Source: an uncultured Ruminococcus sp.
Lineage (GTDB): Bacteria; Bacillota; Clostridia; Oscillospirales; Ruminococcaceae
DNA: 11,572 nucleotides
Direction of reading: 5' to 3'
Assembly (NCBI GenBank): GCA_900551505.1
Contig: URWK01000026.1
Coordinates: forward strand, 1-11,572
Below the pieces are notes generated by a model that ran no database searches, was not told the origin of the DNA, and saw only the letters and a program-made list of their open reading frames with translations. Positions 1-7,889 of the stretch are shown piece by piece (position 1 is the stretch's first letter; the number at the start of each line of letters is the position of its first letter). A program made the translations under genes and the position numbers.

Positions 1-84
<84 letters not shown>

Positions 85-89
85 TGAAC

Positions 90-126
90 AAAAATCGGGT
101 ACACATTCTTAAAAATGCATACCCGA
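90..126 (-). terminator. Rho-independent terminator of the cellobiose phosphorylase gene
   Basis: Read on the minus strand, a 7-bp stem (TCGGGTA with TACCCGA, plus-strand 95-101 and 120-126) is followed directly by TTTTT (A run 90-94 on the plus strand). A short inner pairing (CATT/AATG) can extend the stem across an internal loop. It lies 33 bases past the stop codon of the minus-strand gene, the expected place for its transcript to end. Confidence 0.8.
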
Positions 127-158
127 AAATTTATATCATGTAAATCAGTTCAGGAAAA

Positions 159-2618
159 TCAGCCCATTACTACTTCAACTGCGTGGTTCTTGCCATCGTT
201 GAATACCGGGAGAACATTTCCTTCAACAGCCTTGCCGTCAACAGTTACAGCCTTAACGCCCTTGCAAACGTGGTCAGGGTTCTTAACTGTGATGTCATAT
301 GTTGCACCTCTGAACTGTCTTGTAGCTGTGAAGCCGTCCCATTCGTGCGGAATGCTCGGGTCAACTTTAAGACCGTCAAAGTCAGGCTGTACACCAAGGA
401 TGTACTGTGAAACAGCAACCATGTTCCATGCTGCTGTACCTGTAAGCCATGAGTTCTTGCCTTCGCCGAATCTGCTTGCGTCCTTACCTGCAATCATCTG
501 ACCGTATACATAAGGTTCTGTCTTGTGAAGTTCTGAGATTTCTTCATTGAATGCAGGAGCAATCTTTGAGTAATATTCAAATGCCTTGTCGCCTCTGCCT
601 GCATAAGCTTCCGCACAGATAATCCATGCATTGTTATGTGTGAAGATACCCGCATTTTCCTTGTATCCGCCCGGATAAGTTGAGATTTCGCCGTACTGGA
701 TATAGTACTTTGTGAATGCAGGATTGTTAAGCACAAGACCGTACTTTGTATTGAGGTATTTGTCGATAGAGTTAAGAGTCTTGATATCAGCACCCTGTTC
801 CTTGCCGATTTCGGACATAACTGCGAAGCCCTGTGGTTCGATAAAGATTTTGCCTTCTTCGCATTCCTTTGAACCCATCTTAGCACCTGAAGCGTCATAT
901 GCTCTTAAGAACCAGTCGCCGTCAAATGCGTGCTTCATAACGTTGTCCTTCATCTTGTCAATTTCTGCCTGAGCCTTGTCAGCTTCTGCATTCTTTCCGA
1001 GGTGACGGAGAATTCCTACATAAGTAGGGCCTGCATATGTAAAGAGTGTTGCAACCATTACTGATTCTGCAACCTTTGAGTAACCGCCTTCTGCTGCAAA
1101 CTTAGGATTTGTGTATGTCTGGAAGCTTTCGCCCGGCTTGTCTGAGAAGCATGAAAGGTTGATACAGTCATTCCAGTCAGCTCTCATTGCAAGAGGAAGT
1201 CCGTGTGGTCCGAGATTGTTTACTATGTGATAGAATGAAACATCAAGGTGGTCAAGCATTGGCTTAGCCTTTGATTCATCGTTGTCGTAAGGAACTATTT
1301 CATCGAGGATTGCCCAGTCGCCTGTTTCCTTGATATATGAACCTACTGAAAGTATCATCCAAAGCGGGTCATCTGAGAAGTCGCCGCCGATATCTGAATT
1401 GCCCTTCTTTGTAAGAGGCTGATACTGGTGATAACAACCGCCGTCTTCAAGCTGTGTTGAAGCAAGGTCGATAAGTCTTTCTCTTGCTCTGTCCGGAATC
1501 TGATGTACAAATCCGAGAATATCCTGGTTAGAGTCACGGAAGCCCATTCCTCTGCCGATACCGCTCTCAAAATATGAAGCTGAACGTGAAAGGTTGAATG
1601 TAACCATACACTGATACTGGTTCCAGATGTTAACCATTCTGTCAACCTTGCCGTCAGGAGTGCTTACATTGAAGATTCCGAGGAGCTTGTCCCATGCTGC
1701 TTTAAGTTCTGCAAGACCTGCAACAACCTTTTCAGGTGTGTTGTACTTTTCAATCATTGCATAAGCTTTTTCCTTGTTGATTGTCTGACCGTCAGCTTCA
1801 AACTTCTTGTCAGCAGGATTTTCAACATAGCCGAGAATGAATACGAGTGTCTTGCTTTCGCCCGGAGCGAGTGTGATTTCCTTATAGTGTGAAGCAATTG
1901 GTGACCAGCCGTCAGCAAATGAATTTGTTGCCTTGCCGTCAACAACTGCCTGAGGATTACCGAAACCGTTGTAAAGACCGATAAATGAATCTCTGTCTGT
2001 ATCGTAGCCGTCAATTTCATCGTTTACTGTATAGAAAGCGTAGTGGTCACGTCTGTCTCTGTATTCTGTCTTGTGGTAAATTGTTGAACCTTCAACTTCC
2101 ACACGTCCTGTTGAGAAATTTCTCTGGAAGTTTGTGCAGTCATCCTGAGCGTCCCAAAGACACCATTCAGCAAATGAGAAGAACTTGAATGTCTTTGCTT
2201 CAGAACCGTTGTTTGTGAGAACAACCTGCTGAACTTCTCCGTCATAGTTCTGTGGTACAAAGAAAGTAACTTCGGCTGTCAAATCGTTCTTTGAGCCTTT
2301 GATAATTGTATAGCCCATACCGTGACGACATTCATAGCTGTCAAGTTCTGTCTTTACCGGTGACCATCCAGGATTCCAGATTGTTCCGTTATCATTGATA
2401 TAGAAATAACGTCCGCCCATATCAATCGGAACATTGTTGTAACGGTAACGTGTAATTCTTCTGAGACGTGCGTCCTTGTAGAAACTGTAACCACCTGCTG
2501 TGTTGGAAATCAGTGAGAAGAAAGCCTGAGTTCCAAGGTAGTTAATCCATGGGTAAGGAGTACGTGGTGACTGAATAACGTACTCTTTGTTTGCGTCATC
2601 AAAATAACCAAATTTCAT
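159..2618 (-). CDS. cbp: Cellobiose phosphorylase (glycoside hydrolase family 94)
   Basis: An 819-residue cytosolic enzyme that splits cellobiose with phosphate into alpha-glucose 1-phosphate and glucose, saving ATP during cellulose use. Its length and sequence match the clostridial cellobiose phosphorylases throughout, from the N-terminal MKFGYFDDANKEYV and NYLGT stretches to the C-terminal NILPVFNDGK-like end. The N-terminal beta-sandwich covers roughly residues 1-300 and the (alpha/alpha)6 catalytic barrel follows. The general acid should be D484 in the DWND motif (481-484). FRDSNQD (360-366) belongs to the sugar site, and H661 (THNNAW) with T726-G727-T728 (WLTGTAAW) fits the phosphate site. 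No signal peptide is visible. The ATG at 2618 is preceded by GGAGAA at 2629-2624. It follows the mutarotase gene on the same strand but has its own promoter candidates, and it ends at a terminator. The close match to cellobiose phosphorylase makes a chitobiose or cellobionate enzyme unlikely. Confidence 0.96.
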   Translation of the reverse strand: MKFGYFDDANKEYVIQSPRTPYPWINYLGTQAFFSLISNTAGGYSFYKDARLRRITRYRYNNVPIDMGGRYFYINDNGTIWNPGWSPVKTELDSYECRHGMGYTIIKGSKNDLTAEVTFFVPQNYDGEVQQVVLTNNGSEAKTFKFFSFAEWCLWDAQDDCTNFQRNFSTGRVEVEGSTIYHKTEYRDRRDHYAFYTVNDEIDGYDTDRDSFIGLYNGFGNPQAVVDGKATNSFADGWSPIASHYKEITLAPGESKTLVFILGYVENPADKKFEADGQTINKEKAYAMIEKYNTPEKVVAGLAELKAAWDKLLGIFNVSTPDGKVDRMVNIWNQYQCMVTFNLSRSASYFESGIGRGMGFRDSNQDILGFVHQIPDRARERLIDLASTQLEDGGCYHQYQPLTKKGNSDIGGDFSDDPLWMILSVGSYIKETGDWAILDEIVPYDNDESKAKPMLDHLDVSFYHIVNNLGPHGLPLAMRADWNDCINLSCFSDKPGESFQTYTNPKFAAEGGYSKVAESVMVATLFTYAGPTYVGILRHLGKNAEADKAQAEIDKMKDNVMKHAFDGDWFLRAYDASGAKMGSKECEEGKIFIEPQGFAVMSEIGKEQGADIKTLNSIDKYLNTKYGLVLNNPAFTKYYIQYGEISTYPGGYKENAGIFTHNNAWIICAEAYAGRGDKAFEYYSKIAPAFNEEISELHKTEPYVYGQMIAGKDASRFGEGKNSWLTGTAAWNMVAVSQYILGVQPDFDGLKVDPSIPHEWDGFTATRQFRGATYDITVKNPDHVCKGVKAVTVDGKAVEGNVLPVFNDGKNHAVEVVMG

Positions 2619-2634
2619 ACGAGTTCTCCATTCT

Positions 2635-2659
2635 ACGCAATATATCAGCGATATTGCGT
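2635..2659 (-). promoter_or_regulatory. 9-bp inverted repeat in the cellobiose phosphorylase leader
   Basis: Arms ACGCAATAT (2635-2643) and ATATTGCGT (2651-2659) are perfect complements around a 7-base centre. The element sits six bases upstream of the GGAGAA ribosome binding site. It could be an operator or a 5' mRNA stem-loop. Read on the plus strand it is followed by six T (2659-2664), so it could also stop opposing transcription entering from the other side. Confidence 0.55.
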
Positions 2660-2670
2660 TTTTTCAAAAT

Positions 2671-2676
2671 ATTGTA
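2671..2676 (-). promoter_or_regulatory. Possible proximal promoter -10 box for cellobiose phosphorylase
   Basis: The minus strand reads TACAAT at 2676-2671, a five-of-six match to a SigA -10. The -35 at 17-bp spacing would be AAGGAA, which is poor, but a perfect palindrome (2684-2706) covers that position. This arrangement suits a promoter that depends on a regulator. The alternative is chance A/T richness, with transcription starting only at the distal promoter. Confidence 0.4.
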
Positions 2677-2683
2677 TCCTATT

Positions 2684-2706
2684 TTACAGCAGATTCCTTG
2701 CTGTAA
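2684..2706. promoter_or_regulatory. 23-bp operator-like palindrome upstream of cellobiose phosphorylase
   Basis: TTACAGCA (2684-2691) and TGCTGTAA (2699-2706) are perfect 8-base complements around a 7-base centre. The palindrome overlaps the -35 position of the proximal TACAAT candidate and lies downstream of the distal promoter. This is the geometry of a dimeric regulator site: roadblock for the distal start, activator or repressor for the proximal one. The regulator is not in the window. Confidence 0.5.
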
Positions 2707-2773
2707 TTGTTTTTTGTACGCCTTTTATGACGAAACGGCGACTAAAGGCAATTATGTCCGTATAACCAAAAAA

Positions 2774-2802
2774 ATTATATCATACTTTATTAAGATAATC
2801 AA
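2774..2802 (-). promoter_or_regulatory. Distal promoter for cellobiose phosphorylase
   Basis: On the minus strand TTGATT (2802-2797) is separated by exactly 17 bp from TATAAT (2779-2774). It starts 29 bases past the mutarotase stop codon. Initiation near 2767 would give a leader of about 150 bases containing a GCCTTT/AAAGGC pairing (2720-2725 with 2744-2749) and both palindromes nearer the gene. Confidence 0.6.
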
Positions 2803-2830
2803 GGCTTTTGATTTACAAAATAATTTATAT

Positions 2831-3838
2831 TTATCCTTTCGTAAAGAAACGCTGTGAAGCTTCGTAAGTTTCACCCGGTGCAAGTTCCGTATAGCCTGTC
2901 TTTTCTCTCGGCATATCAAGGTTCGGTGCGTCAATCATTGCCGTCATCGGTTCAGGACAGAAATAGCCGTTAAAGCCTCTGTCATTCCAGATAATCCAGA
3001 ACTTATAATTTTCCGAAACTTCATAGCAGACTTTCTTACCGCTTGCGGTGTCTTCCGCAATAATACCGTAGAATTTTTCGCCGTCAAGCTCTGTGCTTTC
3101 AGCATAGTACATATCATTTGAAATATCCTGAAGAACAGGGCATTTTGTGCCTTCCTTGTATTCCAAATCCCATTCCTTGAGGTCAAGTATTCTTCCGGTC
3201 GGCAGACATCTTTCATTAAGTTCCCACTTCTTGCCTGTCGGTACTGTAAGCCTTATATCTCCGCACTTTCCGCCGTCAACGAATGGTGCATTGATTGTGG
3301 TGTGTGTTGCAAGTGACATAGGCATCATTCTGTCGGAAAGGTTTGTGAATTTAACGTTATATTCCATTCCTCTTTCAGAAAGTCTGAAAGTATATTCAGC
3401 AACAAACTTTATCGGCAGGTACTGGAAGAAATCATCGTTTTCATCATACACATAACGGGTTCTTACAGTTGCGGAAGTTTCATCGGAAACGTGTTCCACA
3501 AGTTCGTGTTTTCTCTTATGGATAAATCCGTGAATGTGGTTCGAGAAAGGTGCTTTTTCATTTACCGGAAGATGATATACATTGTCGGAAGTTCTGAGGA
3601 CACCGTCTGCAAATCTGTTCGGCAGGTAAAGTGTCGGAAGTCCCCATACTTCAGCAGATGCCATAATATCCTTTGCGGCGTTTGAATCGCTGAAACGGAC
3701 AATTTCCATGCCTTTTACATTATCTCTGAGTCTTATAAGGTTGCTTCCTATCTCATAAGCGAGAAGTCCTGTATAGCCACCTGCGGAAAATTCCACGCAA
3801 GGTGTGCCGTTGAAGTTTATCAGTTTAGTATAATTCAA
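2831..3838 (-). CDS. Aldose 1-epimerase / galactose mutarotase-family protein
   Basis: A 335-residue cytosolic protein of the galactose mutarotase-like fold, which interconverts alpha and beta anomers of free sugars. The family's catalytic residues can be placed: H103 (SNHIHGF, the first active-site His), H179 (ATHTTIN) and the general base E296 (CPEPMT). No signal peptide is seen. Translation starts at TTG (3838-3836), seven bases after AAGGAGG; the next Met is residue 44, too far in. It lies just upstream of the cellobiose phosphorylase gene, which releases glucose and, in the reverse direction, is selective for the anomer of its acceptor. A mutarotase therefore fits biochemically. The exact sugar is unknown; some relatives act on sugar phosphates or have no tested activity. 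Confidence 0.85.
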   Translation of the reverse strand: MNYTKLINFNGTPCVEFSAGGYTGLLAYEIGSNLIRLRDNVKGMEIVRFSDSNAAKDIMASAEVWGLPTLYLPNRFADGVLRTSDNVYHLPVNEKAPFSNHIHGFIHKRKHELVEHVSDETSATVRTRYVYDENDDFFQYLPIKFVAEYTFRLSERGMEYNVKFTNLSDRMMPMSLATHTTINAPFVDGGKCGDIRLTVPTGKKWELNERCLPTGRILDLKEWDLEYKEGTKCPVLQDISNDMYYAESTELDGEKFYGIIAEDTASGKKVCYEVSENYKFWIIWNDRGFNGYFCPEPMTAMIDAPNLDMPREKTGYTELAPGETYEASQRFFTKG

Positions 3839-3888
3839 GATTATACCTCCTTTTTAATATATTTTCGCACAAACTTTATACACATTAT

Positions 3889-3917
3889 ATTATACACCTT
3901 TATCGGCGATTTGTAAA
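3889..3917 (-). promoter_or_regulatory. Promoter of the mutarotase gene
   Basis: On the minus strand TTTACA (3917-3912) is followed after exactly 17 bp by TATAAT (3894-3889). The start would fall near 3882, giving a leader of about 44 bases that carries the AAGGAGG site. It is divergent from the promoter at 3959-3987 without overlapping it. Confidence 0.75.
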
Positions 3918-3958
3918 GTATAAAACTGTTCTTTGGGAAATCCACTCCGATATTTGTA

Positions 3959-3987
3959 TTGACCGAAATCGAAATATACTCTATAAT
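3959..3987 (+). promoter_or_regulatory. Promoter of the CmpB-family membrane protein gene
   Basis: TTGACC (3959-3964), a 17-bp spacer and a perfect TATAAT (3982-3987). Initiation near 3994 leaves a leader of about 20 bases that begins almost at the AAGGAGG ribosome binding site (3997-4003). Confidence 0.75.
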
Positions 3988-4012
3988 TCTAAGTAAAAGG
4001 AGGTTTTAAGAC

Positions 4013-4546
4013 TTGAAAAAAGCGTGTGAATTTATAGGTTTCTGGGGAATATGTTTCTTCGCATACTGTTTTGTGGGCTGGGTTTATGAGGTCGCAATTT
4101 CATATTTTGCAGGATTCGGCTTTGTTAACAGAGGTTTTCTGCACGGCTGTTATATTCCAATTTACGGGTTTTCGGCACTGTTTTTCATGCTGACGCTTCA
4201 TAAACTTGCAGAGAAAAAAATATATCTCGGCAAGCTGATGATTACGCCATTTCTGATATTTTTAAGTGTATTTTTACTTGCATCGGTAATTGAATATTCG
4301 GCATCTTACATACTTGAAGAATATTTCGGGCTGTTTCTGTGGGATTACAGGGACTACAAATACAATCTCAACGGCAGGGTATGCCTTAACACAAGTATAT
4401 ACTTCGGAATAATAGGGCTGCTTGCTTTTTATGTAATACAGCCGTGCCTTGAAGCCCTGCGGAAGAAAATTCCGGCTGTTGCCACAATAATTACCGGCTT
4501 TATACTGATTTCGGTTATACTCTGCGATTTTATTATCACTGTGTGA
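4013..4546 (+). CDS. CmpB-type putative ABC-transporter-like membrane protein (PF06541 family)
   Basis: A 177-residue integral membrane protein with about four to five hydrophobic segments (approximately 8-30, 45-62, 76-98, 128-144 and 156-175). Family hallmarks are visible: GWVYEV (22-27), FVNRGFLHG (37-45) followed by PIYGF (49-53), the EYSASYILEEYF region (94-105), and WDYRDY with the NLNGRVCLNTS stretch (110-128). Database names call the family a putative type IV ABC transporter, but no ATPase or substrate-binding protein is nearby, so the biochemical role is open. The TTG start at 4013 has AAGGAGG nine bases upstream, and the next Met is residue 59. It is monocistronic or weakly coupled to rny, which has its own promoter 22 bases past this stop. 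Confidence 0.8.
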   Translation: MKKACEFIGFWGICFFAYCFVGWVYEVAISYFAGFGFVNRGFLHGCYIPIYGFSALFFMLTLHKLAEKKIYLGKLMITPFLIFLSVFLLASVIEYSASYILEEYFGLFLWDYRDYKYNLNGRVCLNTSIYFGIIGLLAFYVIQPCLEALRKKIPAVATIITGFILISVILCDFIITV

Positions 4547-4568
4547 ACAATATATGTGTAAAATTTTC

Positions 4569-4597
4569 TTGACAATAGGCATGAAAAGTTATAAAAT
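4569..4597 (+). promoter_or_regulatory. Promoter of rny
   Basis: A perfect TTGACA (4569-4574), a 17-bp spacer and TAAAAT (4592-4597); the overlapping TATAAA (4590-4595) would give 15 bp. Initiation near 4604 gives a leader of about 98 A/T-rich bases ending in the ribosome binding site AAAGGGGG (4680-4687). A second, weaker -10 (GATAAT) lies further down the leader. Confidence 0.65.
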
Positions 4598-4701
4598 AAA
4601 AGTATTGCATTATCTGCGTACGACATTTTAATTTCATATTTGTTAAAGATATTGTAATAATTAATGATAATTTTTGTTTAAAGGGGGTATTATTTACATC
4701 T

Positions 4702-6273
4702 ATGGAAATAGCACTTATCATCGTGTGTATTCTTGCTGTTGCCGCTTCTTTCTTTTGTTACAATAAAGGTTTGAAATCGGGCGAAGAAAACGGAAAAAAA
4801 CTGAAAGAAGAAGAATACGAACGTACAACAGGTTCGGCTAAACAAAAAGCTGATTCCATTATCCAGGAGGCTCAGAAAGAATCCGAAACTCTCCGTAAAT
4901 CAACTTTGCTTGAGGCCAAAGATGAAATCCACAAGCTTCGTACAGATGCAGAAGCAAAAATTGAAGACAGAAAACTCGAAATCGAACGTCAGGAAAAACG
5001 TTTACAGCAAAAAGAGGAAACTCTTGACAGAAAAAATGACAACATTGAACGAAAAGAAGAAAAATTGCAGACCAAGCTCAGAACTGCCGAAGAAAAACTT
5101 GCGGAAGCCGAAGAAATCAAACAAAAACAGGTGGACGAACTCGAAAGAATTTCAGGACTTACAAAAGAACAGGCAAAACAATTTATTCTCGATTCCCTCG
5201 AAGGTGAACTCGTTCACGAAAAGGCTCTTAAAGTCGCTTCATTTGAACAGCAGATTAAGGACGACTGCGAAGAAAAAGCAAGAAATTATATTTCTCTCGC
5301 TATCGCAAAGTGTGCCGCTGACCAGGTTTCAGAATCTGCGGTTTCTGTCGTTCCTCTCCCAAGCGATGAAATGAAAGGCAGAATTATCGGTCGTGAAGGA
5401 AGAAATATCAGGGCTTTGGAAAGCCTTACAGGAGTTGACATTATAATTGACGATACTCCGGAAGCAATCACCCTTTCATGTTTCGACCAGGTAAGAAGGG
5501 AAGTTGCCAAAATCGCTCTTGAAAGACTTATTGCCGATGGAAGAATCCACCCGACCAGAATTGAAGAAATGGTTGACAAGGCAAGACGTGAAGTTGAACA
5601 TAAAATTAAACAGGAAGGCGAAAGAGCCGTACTCGAAACAAATGTTCACGGTATCAATCACGAACTTATCAAACTTATCGGACGTTTACGTTACAGAACC
5701 AGTTACAGACAGAACGTTCTCAGCCACTCTATCGAAGTTGCACAGCTTTCGGGAATACTTGCTTCCGAACTCGGCGTTGATGCAAACCTTGCAAGACGTG
5801 CGGGTCTTCTCCACGATATAGGTAAGGCTCTTACTTCCGAAATCGAAGGTTCTCACGTTCAGATTGGTGTCGATGTCTGCAAGAAATATAAGGAAAACCC
5901 TGAAGTTATCCACGCTGTAGAAGCTCACCACAATGACGTTGAGCCGAGAACCGTTATCGCTTGTATCGTTCAGGCTGCCGATGCCATTTCAGCCGCAAGA
6001 CCCGGTGCAAGAAGCGAAAATTACGAAAACTACATCAAGAGATTGCAGAAACTCGAAGAAATCTGTTCATCTTACGAAGGTGTCGAAAAATGCTATGCCG
6101 TTCAGGCAGGCCGTGAAATCAGAATTATGGTTGTTCCGGAACTCGTCAATGATGAAAAGATGGTACTTACTGCAAGGGCTATCGCAAAACAGATTGAAAC
6201 GGAAATGGACTACCCCGGGCAGATTAAAGTTAATCTCATCCGTGAAAGCCGTGTTACCGAATACGCAAAATAA
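4702..6273 (+). CDS. rny: Ribonuclease Y
   Basis: The 523-residue membrane-anchored endoribonuclease that starts bulk mRNA decay in Gram-positive bacteria and nucleates a degradosome-like complex. Domain order is canonical: an N-terminal membrane segment (about 3-19), a long charged coiled coil (about 30-150), a KH RNA-binding domain with GRIIGREGRN (226-235), then the HD phosphohydrolase domain with the metal-binding H371-D372 pair (LLHDIGKA) and the EAHHND stretch (407-412). Length equals the usual size of about 520 residues, with no sign of damage. The ATG at 4702 follows AAAGGGGG with a rather long gap of 14 bases. It has its own promoter and a strong terminator, so it is probably a single-gene unit. 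Confidence 0.97.
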   Translation: MEIALIIVCILAVAASFFCYNKGLKSGEENGKKLKEEEYERTTGSAKQKADSIIQEAQKESETLRKSTLLEAKDEIHKLRTDAEAKIEDRKLEIERQEKRLQQKEETLDRKNDNIERKEEKLQTKLRTAEEKLAEAEEIKQKQVDELERISGLTKEQAKQFILDSLEGELVHEKALKVASFEQQIKDDCEEKARNYISLAIAKCAADQVSESAVSVVPLPSDEMKGRIIGREGRNIRALESLTGVDIIIDDTPEAITLSCFDQVRREVAKIALERLIADGRIHPTRIEEMVDKARREVEHKIKQEGERAVLETNVHGINHELIKLIGRLRYRTSYRQNVLSHSIEVAQLSGILASELGVDANLARRAGLLHDIGKALTSEIEGSHVQIGVDVCKKYKENPEVIHAVEAHHNDVEPRTVIACIVQAADAISAARPGARSENYENYIKRLQKLEEICSSYEGVEKCYAVQAGREIRIMVVPELVNDEKMVLTARAIAKQIETEMDYPGQIKVNLIRESRVTEYAK

Positions 6274-6282
6274 TAAAGTTTC

Positions 6283-6314
6283 AGCCCTGCATACTTTGTG
6301 CAGGGCTTATTTTT
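6283..6314 (+). terminator. Rho-independent terminator after rny
   Basis: AGCCCTGCA (6283-6291) pairs perfectly with TGCAGGGCT (6299-6307), a 9-bp GC-rich stem with a 7-base loop, followed by TATTTTT (6308-6314). It ends 26 bases before the next gene's start codon, leaving little room for a separate promoter. Confidence 0.9.
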
Positions 6315-6340
6315 AACAAAACAAACAGGAGTTGAAGATT

Positions 6341-7750
6341 ATGGCAAAAACTATTTTCAAGTCTACCGAAAAATCGAATTTTATCTTAAATCTTAAACCA
6401 CAGTCTTTCGGAAAATTTTCTGCGGGATTTTTTCTTGTATTCCTGATAATAATGACTATAGCGGAACTTGCGAATGAATTTGCGGAAAAGCTCGAAATGG
6501 CGGTAAGTTCCTTTCTGGTTACAATACTTACAATCGGTGGAGTTACGGGGCTTATAGTGCTTTTCATAACGCTTCTGAGGAAATTCGTCACAAAAAAAGA
6601 TATTCTCCCGTTACTTTTGTGTATCGGAATGTGTGTTGTTGCAATTGTTTCTGCAATATATTCATTCAGTTTCAGTACGGCTTTTTACGGCAATATGGGA
6701 CGATATGAAGGAGTAATAACTTTTCTCTGTTGTGTGGCACTGTTTGTTGTGGCAATGTTCAGTTACCGTGAAAACAGGGAAAAAATCCTTATGTTCATTG
6801 CAGGCACGGGAATAATTCAATGTGCTGTAGGGTTCTTGCAGATATTCCCCACAAGTTTTCCGTCATATTATCACAATCTTGAACAAATCTTCTTAAAGGA
6901 CGTAAATCTTCCGTCAGGGCTTACAGGAAGTCCTATATACTTTGCCGGATTTCTTGTAACGATTTCTGCAATATCAATATTCCTTTCAGCTTACAGCAAG
7001 AGCAAATCTAAATATATATTCCTTATGGCAGCTGAAATTCTCGCAATGTTCTTCATGACAGTCACACAAACACTTGTAGGAGTTATCGGAATAGTAATCT
7101 CTGTTGTAATGACCGTTCTGCTGATGATAAAACTTAAAGACAAGAAAATAACTGCCCTGCTCATTGCGGAAATTGTTTCTGTAATTGCAGGATTTATATG
7201 GATTTTCGCCACTCACGGAGAATACAGACTTTTTGACGGTGCTATAATATTTCAAGACGGTTTTAACAGAACCTTCACAATGGGATATTACCGTGAAACT
7301 ACTGCAAACTTTGACATAGATGATATACGTTCCCTCTATTCCTATATGAACAGCGAGGCTTTAAGAGTAATTAAAAGATATGGTATTCTCGGAACGGGTT
7401 CAGACTGTTTCTACTTCACACAGTATCCCAAGACTTCGGAGGTACTTATCATTACCAGAGTTACCAACTCTTTCGACAAGATTTTTAACGATTATCTTTT
7501 CACACTCGCCACAAAGGGTTATATATTCTTCGGACTTTATGTTGTGCTGATTGTTTCCGCACTCGTAAGATGTCGTAAGATGATTAAATCAGGCGACAAA
7601 GTCGGTTTATGTATTATGGCTGTTCTGGCTTTTAACCTTATAATAAACTGTGTCTATACCGGAAGCATTGCTACAACATTTATTTTCTGGATAATTCTCG
7701 GAACGGCTTTCGGAAGAAATGAATCTGTCAATACGGAAACCAATGCTTAA
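6341..7750 (+). CDS. Polytopic membrane protein of the O-antigen ligase / Wzy-like family
   Basis: A 469-residue inner-membrane protein with roughly 11-12 hydrophobic segments and one long loop (about 291-393), the layout of WaaL/Wzy glycan ligases and polymerases. Family-like motifs are YGNMGRYEGVIT (116-127), LTGSPIYFAGFL (194-205), and RYGILGTGSDCF (346-357) leading to FDKIFNDYLFTLATKG (378-393). In the family this last stretch usually reads like D-R-A-H-N-E-Y-L; here Phe382 stands where the important loop His is expected. The ATG at 6341 is chosen over the in-frame TTG at 6332 because ACAGGAG (6325-6331) is nine bases before the ATG but directly abuts the TTG. No glycosyltransferases are nearby, so the substrate (teichoic acid, capsule or protein glycan) is unknown. 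Confidence 0.75.
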   Translation: MAKTIFKSTEKSNFILNLKPQSFGKFSAGFFLVFLIIMTIAELANEFAEKLEMAVSSFLVTILTIGGVTGLIVLFITLLRKFVTKKDILPLLLCIGMCVVAIVSAIYSFSFSTAFYGNMGRYEGVITFLCCVALFVVAMFSYRENREKILMFIAGTGIIQCAVGFLQIFPTSFPSYYHNLEQIFLKDVNLPSGLTGSPIYFAGFLVTISAISIFLSAYSKSKSKYIFLMAAEILAMFFMTVTQTLVGVIGIVISVVMTVLLMIKLKDKKITALLIAEIVSVIAGFIWIFATHGEYRLFDGAIIFQDGFNRTFTMGYYRETTANFDIDDIRSLYSYMNSEALRVIKRYGILGTGSDCFYFTQYPKTSEVLIITRVTNSFDKIFNDYLFTLATKGYIFFGLYVVLIVSALVRCRKMIKSGDKVGLCIMAVLAFNLIINCVYTGSIATTFIFWIILGTAFGRNESVNTETNA

Positions 7751-7784
7751 AAAAATTCGTTGTAGATTTGTATTAACTGCCAGC

Positions 7785-7813
7785 TTGAATCAGTCAGAAA
7801 AACTATGCATAAT
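7785..7813 (+). promoter_or_regulatory. Promoter of the DUF378 gene
   Basis: TTGAAT (7785-7790), a 17-bp spacer and CATAAT (7808-7813), directly preceded by TG. Initiation near 7820 would give a leader of about 70 bases that contains the hairpin at 7837-7875. Confidence 0.55.
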
Positions 7814-7836
7814 ACACAGATTTTCTGCTAATACTA

Positions 7837-7875
7837 CTTTCACGGGAACGATTTTAAAAAAAGTTTCCGTGAAAG
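7837..7875 (+). promoter_or_regulatory. Leader hairpin next to the DUF378 ribosome binding site
   Basis: CTTTCACGGGAAC (7837-7849) pairs with GTTTCCGTGAAAG (7863-7875): 13 bp with one G-U pair and a 13-base A-rich loop. The 3' arm includes the first part of GAAAGG (7871-7876), the only purine-rich ribosome-binding-like sequence before the ATG at 7890. The hairpin could hide that site. No T run follows, so it is not an intrinsic terminator. Confidence 0.5.
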
Positions 7876-7889
7876 GTTGCTGAAAAATT

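Noticed and set aside
2591..2857. An 88-codon plus-strand frame over the intergenic region upstream of cellobiose phosphorylase.
   Set aside because: It starts antisense inside the real gene, has no ribosome binding site, and runs over promoters and palindromes.
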